NCBI RefSeq assembly: GCF_001488575.1
Contig: NZ_LN831302.1
Span: 2,108,001-2,172,000, forward strand
DNA from: Halobacterium hubeiense
GTDB taxonomy: Archaea > Halobacteriota > Halobacteria > Halobacteriales > Halobacteriaceae
Reading direction: 5' to 3'
Length of the DNA: 64,000 bases
Shown: piece by piece, positions 58,592 to 64,000 of the stretch
Layout: every line of letters begins with the position of its first letter
How positions within the stretch are numbered: position 1 is the first letter of the stretch
Notes under the pieces: generated by a model
What the model saw: only the letters and a program-made list of their open reading frames with translations
The model's database searches: none
Told to the model about the DNA's origin: nothing
Translations under genes and position numbers: made by a program

Positions 58592-59548
58592 ATGACTACG
58601 CTCGGCACGGCGTCCGCGGACCCCGGGGAGTTCGACACCGGTCGGCTCACCGTGGGCGAGATGCGGGACGGCACCGCAGTCGGCCTCCCGGTCGCGGTCG
58701 TGAACGGCGAACGCGACGGGAAGACCCTCTACATGCAGGCCGCAAGCGACGGCGACGAACTGAACGGCGTCGGCGTGCTCCGCCGCGTCCTCCCCCAGCT
58801 GGACCCCGCCGAGCTCGCGGGCGAAGTCCGCGTCGTCGGCGTCACGAACTTCCACGCGTTCCAGGTCGCGGAGCACCGCAACCCCATCGACGACACGAAG
58901 CTCAATCGCGCGTACCCCGGCAGCGCGAACGGTTCGTCCTCCGAGCGCATCGCCCACGCCACCTTCTCCGCCGCCGAGGACGCCGACCTCATTCTGGACC
59001 TCCACCAGGGCTCGACCTCCCGGATGCTCAACGAGGTGCGCGTGCGCTGCGGCCGCCACCACCGCCTCCACGGCGACTGCCTCGAACTCGCGAAGGTGTT
59101 CGGCTGCGGCCACGTCCTCGACCAGAAGGGCCCCGAGGGACAGCTCGCGCGCGCCGGCCCCGCCGAAGGTATCCCCACCGTCGACCCCGAACTCGGCGGC
59201 GCCGTCGGCTTCGACGAGGAATCCATCCAGTACGGCGTCGACGGCGTGTTCAACGTCCTCCGCTACTACGGCTTCCTCGACGGCGACGTCGAGACCGAGC
59301 GTCAGACCCGCGCGAAGGACTTCGACCGCTACGGCTCCCCCGTCGGCGGCATCGTCGAGTACAAGCAGGCCCTCGGCGACGACGTCCGCGCCGGCGACAC
59401 CCTCTTCGAAGTGACCGACGTCTTCGGCACTCTCAAAGCCACCGTCACCGCCGACAACGACGGCGTCTTCTGGCGCTCCCGGCGGCTCCCGCAGGTCGCC
59501 ACCGGCGAGTACGTCTGTTCCGTGGGGACGGACGTGGACAAATACTAA
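58592..59548 (+). CDS. AstE/AspA-family zinc deacylase
   Basis: This 318-residue zinc carboxypeptidase-fold enzyme resembles succinylglutamate desuccinylase/aspartoacylase. Zinc ligands are expected in FHAFQVAEHRNP and LILDLHQGSTSR. The C-terminal domain has a beta-barrel with GGIVEYKQALGDDVRAGDTLFEVTDVFG, a lipoyl-like hairpin found in this subfamily. It should hydrolyse an N-acyl amino acid or related amide; the substrate is unknown. Divergent neighbours are unrelated. Confidence 0.88.
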   Translation: MTTLGTASADPGEFDTGRLTVGEMRDGTAVGLPVAVVNGERDGKTLYMQAASDGDELNGVGVLRRVLPQLDPAELAGEVRVVGVTNFHAFQVAEHRNPIDDTKLNRAYPGSANGSSSERIAHATFSAAEDADLILDLHQGSTSRMLNEVRVRCGRHHRLHGDCLELAKVFGCGHVLDQKGPEGQLARAGPAEGIPTVDPELGGAVGFDEESIQYGVDGVFNVLRYYGFLDGDVETERQTRAKDFDRYGSPVGGIVEYKQALGDDVRAGDTLFEVTDVFGTLKATVTADNDGVFWRSRRLPQVATGEYVCSVGTDVDKY

Positions 59549-59804
59549 ACACGCACTTTTTCCTGCGCTCGCGGCCTGCGGCCGCTCGCTTGCAAAAACT
59601 TGCGGAAAAAGCACTCCTCCCTCACTTCGCTTCGCTCCGTTCGGTCGTCGGCCTCGCGGCTTCGCCGCGAGTGAACCGCTCGCGCCGGCGGCTCACGGGT
59701 CGCTACGCTCCCCGTTCGCGCAAACCGAGGCGCGTAGCGCCTCGGGCGCTCGCGGATGCTCGTCCATCGCCACGCTCAGGTGGCTCGTCCTCGTTCTCGG
59801 GAGT
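59549..59804. repeat. Palindrome-rich intergenic stretch before thrC
   Basis: No gene is visible in these 256 bases. Present are an A/T-punctuated repeat copy (59583-59619), palindromes with GCGGCC arms and TGC loop (59571-59585), CTCGCGGC arms and TTC loop (59653-59671) and CCGAGGCGC arms and GTA loop (59725-59745). CTTTTTCC near 59556-59563 is complementary to GGAAAAAG near 59604-59611. Confidence 0.7.
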
Positions 59805-60878
59805 ATGCTCGAATGCCGTTCCTGCGGTCGAACCTACGAATCCGGCTCGTCAGAGCCGTGGCGCTGCGAGTGCGGGCACGCGCTGGACTTCGCCGAGCAG
59901 CCGCTGCCGGACAGCGACGAGCCGGACATCGACCCCCGCGAGGGCCTGTGGGCGTTCGACGAGTTCCTGCCGATTGGCGCGGAGGTCACGCTCGGGGAGG
60001 GGTGGACGCCGCTGGCCGAGTCCGAGAACTGGGACGCGCAGTTCAAGCTGGACTACGTGTTCCCGTCGGGGAGCTACAAGGACCGCGGCGCGTCGCTGAC
60101 GCTGTCGCGGGCGGCCGAACTGGGCGTCGAGCGCGTCGTGGAGGACTCCTCGGGGAACGCCGGGGCGGCCATCGCGCAGTACGCCGCGCGCGCCGGTATC
60201 GACGCCGACATCTACGTGCCGGCGGACGCGAAGCAGTCGAAACTCGACGCCATCGAGGCCGCGGGCGCAAACGCGGTGCGAATCGAGGGAAGCCGGCAGG
60301 ACGTGACCGACGCCTGCGTAGACGAAGCGGTCGGTGGGGACGCGTGGTACGCGAGCCACGCGTGGAACCCGGCGTTCTACGCGGGGACGTCCACGTTCGC
60401 GCTCGAACTCGCGGCGCAACGCGACTGGACGGCGCCGGACGCGGTGGTGCTGCCGCTCGGGCACGGGACGCTGTTCCTCGGCGCGTACCGCGGCTTCCGC
60501 GCGCTCGAAGCGGCGGGCTGGACGGAGTCGGTGCCGCGGCTGCTCGGCGTGCAGGCGACCGGCGTCGCGCCACTCGTCGAGGAACTCCACGGCGCCGAGG
60601 AAGCGGGGATGAACGACGTCGCGGACGGCATCCAGATTCGAGCGCCCGCGCGCGAGGACCAGATACTGGACGCCATCGAGGCGACCGACGGCGACGCCAT
60701 CGCGTGCAACGCCGAGGCGACCGAAAGAGCGCTGGACGCGCTCCACGAGCGCGGGTTCTACGTGGAGCCGACGAGCGCGGTGGGTGTCGCCGGCCTCGAA
60801 GCGTACCGGGAGCGCGGCGTCCTCGAACGCGACGACGACGTTGTCGTCGCGCTGACGGGCAGCGGCCTGAAGAAGTGA
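59805..60878 (+). CDS. thrC: Threonine synthase
   Basis: This 357-residue PLP enzyme converts O-phosphohomoserine to threonine. An N-terminal zinc ribbon (C4, C7, C20, C22) precedes the catalytic core, as in archaeal ThrC. The PLP lysine lies in SGSYKDRGASLT, followed by VEDSSGNAGAAIAQYAA and the C-terminal VALTGSGLKK. The zinc-ribbon form is common in archaea; a few related enzymes have other substrates, so ThrC is likely but not certain. Threonine would feed ilvA. Confidence 0.9.
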   Translation: MLECRSCGRTYESGSSEPWRCECGHALDFAEQPLPDSDEPDIDPREGLWAFDEFLPIGAEVTLGEGWTPLAESENWDAQFKLDYVFPSGSYKDRGASLTLSRAAELGVERVVEDSSGNAGAAIAQYAARAGIDADIYVPADAKQSKLDAIEAAGANAVRIEGSRQDVTDACVDEAVGGDAWYASHAWNPAFYAGTSTFALELAAQRDWTAPDAVVLPLGHGTLFLGAYRGFRALEAAGWTESVPRLLGVQATGVAPLVEELHGAEEAGMNDVADGIQIRAPAREDQILDAIEATDGDAIACNAEATERALDALHERGFYVEPTSAVGVAGLEAYRERGVLERDDDVVVALTGSGLKK

Positions 60879-61094
60879 CTACCGGCAGTCCGCGACGGAG
60901 ACGAACGCGTCGCCCTCCGCGGTCACCCACGAGGTGACGAGTTCGTCGCCGTCGGCGTTCGCGGGGAAGAGGGTACACGCCCGCTCGCCGTCCTGCACTT
61001 CGACGTGCGCGGCGAGTCGGCCCGCAGCGGTCTCGCTGTCGGTCGTCTCGCGAGCGACGCCAGCCTCGTCGGGGGTACGGCGGTCCGGGCGCAT
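60879..61094 (-). CDS. DUF7511-like small protein
   Basis: This 71-residue protein has a disordered N-terminus and then the compact segment LAAHVEVQDGERACTLFPANADGDELVTSWVTAEGDAFVSVADCR. That is the pattern I recall for the haloarchaeal DUF7511 domain, a short beta-rich fold with the characteristic C-T-x-(F/Y)-P and T-x-W-(I/V)-T-A motifs. Function unknown; several paralogues per genome are usual. It abuts thrC with no gap. Confidence 0.75.
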   Translation of the reverse strand: MRPDRRTPDEAGVARETTDSETAAGRLAAHVEVQDGERACTLFPANADGDELVTSWVTAEGDAFVSVADCR

Positions 61095-61185
61095 AGTTGC
61101 ACGTAGGGCGCGTACCGGGATAAAGCGTTGTGGCTGCCTGCGAGTGAGTAACAAGCGGCGAAAGAGACTTATTCCTCAACCCGGG

Positions 61186-62448
61186 CTACCGCTCGGGGTG
61201 AGTCGGGGCGTCCCAGTCGCCCCGAATCAGGGGCTTGGCGACGTGGCGGCGCGCGCACGGCGGCACCTCGTACCAGCCCGCGTCGAGGTCGCGGTCGACG
61301 GCGCGCTCGACTTTCCCGGGCGCGCTCGTCCCGCAGTCCCGGCAGCGGTAGCCCTGCCCGGCGCCCGCGCTCTCCATCGACGTCCCGCAGTCCGGGCACT
61401 GCGGCGTCACCGACTCCGTCTCGTTCAGGCTCCTGACGGCGAACTTCTCTAACTTGAGCGTGCCGTCGCTGACCTCGCCGCAGACCGTGACGCGGTCGCC
61501 GGGTCGGAGCGCGCGCACGCGGTCGCGGAACCGCTTGGTCGGCTCGAACGCCGCGCACTCCACGCGCGCACCGTCGTCCTCCACCGGGACGAAGACGTGG
61601 CCGCCGCGCCGCGTCTCGGGCTCCCCGACGACGGTCGCGTCCGTGCGGTACGCGCGGCCGTCTTCGAGGTCAGCGACGTCGGCCGCGCGGAGGTGGGCAT
61701 CAGTCCCCTGATTCGTCACGAACAGCTCGCTGGCGTGGACCGGCTCGCTCTCGATGGAATCCGCGAGGTCGGCGACGGTCTCGGCGTCGTCGCCCCGGAT
61801 GCCGTAGAGGATGGGGCCGGGCGTGTGCGGCACGCAGACCAGCTCGCCCTCCTCGCGGTCCACGGTGTCCCACGCGTCAGGGTAGGCGGCGTTCGCGGCG
61901 GCGAACACGCTCTCGGCGTCCACGTCGCGCTCGGTCCCCCAGCGGTCCGGCTCGCGGTAGTCGATGCGCTCGTGCGTCCAGTCCTCGAAGGCCGTCCACG
62001 CGCCGACGGCGGCGAGCGCGCCGACGACGCCGCGGCCGTTCTCCCACTGTGCGGTCTCGTAGCCGTGTGCGGCCGCCAGCGACTTCGCCTCGCCGGGGTC
62101 GAGGTGCGCTCGCATCGCGCGCTCGGCGAACTCCGTGATTGGCTCGGGCGCGTCGGCTTCGGGCGCGACCACGACGCCCGGGTTCGTCCGGGGGTCGTCA
62201 GTCTCCGCGACCTCGCCGACGACCTCCTCCGCGACGGCCAACCCCACTCCGGGGTCGACGTCGGCGTGGACGGCGAGCGCGGCGTTCCCGCGGGTCTTGT
62301 ACTCGACGGCAGGGTTCAGGCGCACGAGCAGCACGCGCTCGACGCTCGCCCCGCGCTCGCGCAGCCGCTCGGCGACGAGGTGAGCGGCGTACGTCGTACA
62401 CATCCCGCGGTCGCGGGAGTCCGTGTCGTCGAGGGCGACGACCGTCAT
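61186..62448 (-). CDS. tiaS: tRNA(Ile2) 2-agmatinylcytidine synthetase TiaS
   Basis: This 420-residue enzyme attaches agmatine to C34 of the AUA-decoding isoleucine tRNA, an archaeal-specific modification. The N-terminal catalytic region starts VVALDDTDSRDRGMCTTY with the key aspartates. Central segments WENGRGVVGALAAVGA and YREPDRWG are family features. An OB-fold domain (about 275-350) is followed by a zinc ribbon (CPDCGTS, CRDCG). The ATG at 62448 fits the family; the upstream open frame is non-conserved. It is divergent from the HTH regulator. Confidence 0.95.
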   Translation of the reverse strand: MTVVALDDTDSRDRGMCTTYAAHLVAERLRERGASVERVLLVRLNPAVEYKTRGNAALAVHADVDPGVGLAVAEEVVGEVAETDDPRTNPGVVVAPEADAPEPITEFAERAMRAHLDPGEAKSLAAAHGYETAQWENGRGVVGALAAVGAWTAFEDWTHERIDYREPDRWGTERDVDAESVFAAANAAYPDAWDTVDREEGELVCVPHTPGPILYGIRGDDAETVADLADSIESEPVHASELFVTNQGTDAHLRAADVADLEDGRAYRTDATVVGEPETRRGGHVFVPVEDDGARVECAAFEPTKRFRDRVRALRPGDRVTVCGEVSDGTLKLEKFAVRSLNETESVTPQCPDCGTSMESAGAGQGYRCRDCGTSAPGKVERAVDRDLDAGWYEVPPCARRHVAKPLIRGDWDAPTHPER

Positions 62449-62557
62449 TCGGCGCGCCCGTAGGACCCGCGCACCTTTCGCGCTTCCGGTCCCCGAGCGG
62501 GGATAGTGACCGACGAATGACCGAAACCGCGGGGAAGCGCCGCCGTATCGGCACAAC

Positions 62558-62566
62558 GCATATATG
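62558..62566 (+). promoter_or_regulatory. TATA box of the HTH regulator gene
   Basis: The box gcatatatg is centred 28 bases before the ATG at 62590, predicting a leaderless or nearly leaderless transcript. It is the strongest A/T element in the tiaS-regulator gap. Confidence 0.65.
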
Positions 62567-62589
62567 TGGCCGACGGCTTACCCTCGTGT

Positions 62590-63552
62590 ATGTCACGGTC
62601 GGTACTCATCGAGAACGTCACCGCCATGCTCGCGGACGCGGGGTTCACGGTGAGCGACCGGTGTGCGACGCGGCCCAAGAGCTTCGACGTGGCCGCCCGC
62701 CGCGACGAGGACGTCATCCTCGTGAAGATTCTGGGCAACATCGACGCCTTCGACGCGCCGACCGGCGCGGAGATGCGGCGGCTCGGCACCTACCTCGACG
62801 CCACCCCGATGGTCATCGGCCTGCGAACCCGTGACGAGGAACTCAAACCGGGCGTCGTCTACTTCCGCCACGGCGTCCCCGTGCTCAGCCCCGACACCGC
62901 GATGGACTTCTTCGTGGAGGGCGTCCCGCCGCTCATCTACGCGGCGCCGGGCGGCCTCTACGTGAACATCGACGGCGACGTGCTCGCGGACCGCCGGCAG
63001 AACGAGGACTTGAGCCTCGGCCAGCTCGCCAACCAGCTCGGCGTCTCCCGGCGCACCGTCTCGAAGTACGAGGACGGCATGAACGCCAGCATCGAGGTCG
63101 CGATGGAGCTGGAGGAGCTGTTCGGCGGCGACCTCACCTCGCCGGTGTCGGTGATGGACGGCGCGGAGGAAGTCCGGGACGCCGAACCCACCCCTGACGA
63201 CCCCGAAGCCGACCCCGAGGACGTGCCCGTGCTCTCCGTGCTGGCGCGCGTCGGCTTCGAGGTCCACCCGACGGATCGCGCGCCGTTCAAAGCCGTCAGC
63301 GAGGACGCCTCCGGCGCGGACCGCGTGCTGACGGGGCACTCGTCGTTCACGGACGCCGCGGTCAAGCGCGCCCGCATCATGAGTTCGCTCGGCTCGATTA
63401 CGCACACCCGCGCCGTCTACGTCGTCGACGAGGCCTCCCGGGACTCCGTGGACGACACCGCCATCGTCGAGCGCGAGGAACTCGAAGACGTCGAGGACTC
63501 CGACGAGTTCCGCGACCTGCTCGCCGACCGCGGCGCGCAGTCGGAAGCCTGA
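62590..63552 (+). CDS. Archaeal HTH transcription regulator (PRK04140-like)
   Basis: This 320-residue protein has an N-terminal domain of about 120 residues ([23 protein letters not shown], a nuclease-like or sensing fold), a Cro/C1-type helix-turn-helix at about 135-190 ([39 protein letters not shown]) and a C-terminal domain rich in acidic residues. The layout matches the widespread archaeal putative HTH regulators recognised as PRK04140. Target genes are unknown. ATG at 62590 fits the TATA position; an ATG eight codons upstream lies within the TATA zone. Confidence 0.9.
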   Translation: MSRSVLIENVTAMLADAGFTVSDRCATRPKSFDVAARRDEDVILVKILGNIDAFDAPTGAEMRRLGTYLDATPMVIGLRTRDEELKPGVVYFRHGVPVLSPDTAMDFFVEGVPPLIYAAPGGLYVNIDGDVLADRRQNEDLSLGQLANQLGVSRRTVSKYEDGMNASIEVAMELEELFGGDLTSPVSVMDGAEEVRDAEPTPDDPEADPEDVPVLSVLARVGFEVHPTDRAPFKAVSEDASGADRVLTGHSSFTDAAVKRARIMSSLGSITHTRAVYVVDEASRDSVDDTAIVEREELEDVEDSDEFRDLLADRGAQSEA

Positions 63553-63582
63553 CCACAGATTCTCTCAGCGGCAAAAACGCCG

Positions 63583-63828
63583 TTACGCGCCGTACGTCTC
63601 TTCGAGGTATTCGACGATGTCGTCGCTCTCGGGCATCCCCTCGATGCCGTGGTCGGTGTCTACGAGGACGGGGACGCCGGTCTGACCGCTGACCTCCTCG
63701 ACTTCGCCGCGCTCGCTGTGCGAGCTCGGGACCTCGTGTTCGACGTAGTCGAGGCCGAGTTCGTCGAGCTTCGTCTCGACTTTCGCGCAGTACGGGCAGC
63801 CCGGGAGCTTGTAGAGTTCGAGTGTCAC
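63583..63828 (-). CDS. Glutaredoxin / GST N-terminal domain-like protein
   Basis: This 81-residue thioredoxin-fold protein has active site CPYC near residues 10-13, a cis-Pro segment TGVPVLVD and a C-terminal helix DDIVEYLEETYG. It starts at a GTG at 63828. It is a paralogue of the protein at 1623-1883 but lacks the Gly-rich insert and contains the SSHSERGEVEEVSG linker. It is likely a small dithiol oxidoreductase, possibly working with gamma-glutamylcysteine. Confidence 0.85.
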   Translation of the reverse strand: MTLELYKLPGCPYCAKVETKLDELGLDYVEHEVPSSHSERGEVEEVSGQTGVPVLVDTDHGIEGMPESDDIVEYLEETYGA

Positions 63829-63882
63829 GCCCGCACGTACGCGGCGACGACGCAAAGAAGCCGGGGATGCGGCGGACGGCGC

Positions 63883-64000
63883 TCAGACCGCGGCAGCGAG
63901 CGTGCCGCTGGTGCGGACGTAGAAGTAGACGACGAATGCGAGCGCGAGCAGCCACTGGCCGGCGGAGACCTCGTCGTACTCGCCGACGGCGACCTTCACG
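63883..64000 (-). CDS. C-terminal end of a membrane protein (truncated by the window)
   Basis: The last 38 codons of a minus-strand gene are visible, ending at the TGA at 63883-63885. They encode a hydrophilic segment (KVAVGEYDEVSAGQ) and one membrane helix (WLLALAFVVYFYV). The rest lies beyond the window, so neither function nor length can be judged. Confidence 0.5.
   Translation of the reverse strand, partial: VKVAVGEYDEVSAGQWLLALAFVVYFYVRTSGTLAAAV

Overview
The window is a stretch of core chromosome from an extremely halophilic archaeon (class Halobacteria). The evidence is very high G+C, strongly acidic proteins, archaeal-type translation, transcription and tRNA-modification genes (eIF2-gamma, S24e, S27ae, L40e, RpoE', Spt4, Kae1-Bud32, Tsr3, TiaS, Trm1, thermosome), Tat-type lipoproteins, Agl23, and TATA boxes about 25-30 bases upstream of leaderless starts. 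The genus cannot be fixed from the sequence. I see no CRISPR array, rRNA operon, transposase, integrase or replication origin.

Layout. 1-10.7 kb holds a partial acyltransferase, a zinc-ribbon/Nmad3-like/thioredoxin-fold cluster, tRNA-Gly, nadE, an enoyl-CoA hydratase homologue, tRNA-Thr, an aldo/keto reductase, a coiled-coil membrane protein, a PiT transporter, a lipoprotein coupled to a PIN-like protein, and RdgB. 10.7-15.8 kb is the conserved archaeal information cluster on the minus strand (kae1-bud32, rps27ae, rps24e, dephospho-CoA kinase, spt4, rpoE1, PIN protein, eIF2-gamma). 15.9-30.2 kb carries a DUF5787 nuclease-like gene, an MBL hydrolase, an AAA ATPase, Agl23, thiolase, a GT2/GtrA pair, an antiporter with RCK domains, an acyl-CoA ligase, a second MBL protein and a second PiT transporter. 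30.3-36.6 kb has serS, an F420-type oxidoreductase, tsr3, rpl40e and a family-4 uracil-DNA glycosylase. 36.6-40.4 kb is phnE-phnC-phnD with divergent hisH. 41.0-43.5 kb is the glyoxylate-bypass operon aceA-aceB. 43.8-56.2 kb has trm1, YihY and PAP2 membrane proteins, divergent glnA/lrp, the thermosome, tRNA-Ser, RidA and ilvA, and gltA. 56.4-64 kb has a PhoU-RCK protein, an AstE-like deacylase, thrC, tiaS, an HTH regulator and a glutaredoxin-like protein.

Functional themes. Central carbon metabolism is represented by citrate synthase, isocitrate lyase, malate synthase, thiolase and acyl-CoA ligase. Nitrogen and amino-acid metabolism by glnA/lrp, hisH, ilvA, thrC and ridA. Phosphorus uptake by two PiT carriers and PhnCDE, and glycan assembly by Agl23 and GT2/GtrA.

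The most unusual content is intergenic. (1) Two tRNA genes (Gly, Ser) are followed on their 3' side by inverted copies of their own T-arm that bracket a shared core. (2) A 79-bp duplicate of the end of gltA lies downstream of the gene, with a hairpin-rich stretch between the copies. (3) Perfect mini-palindromes with three-base loops recur in at least nine intergenic gaps. (4) A roughly 30-bp A/T-punctuated repeat recurs in five gaps. Together these suggest an unnamed family of small non-coding elements, or a local copying process, acting at gene and tRNA ends.
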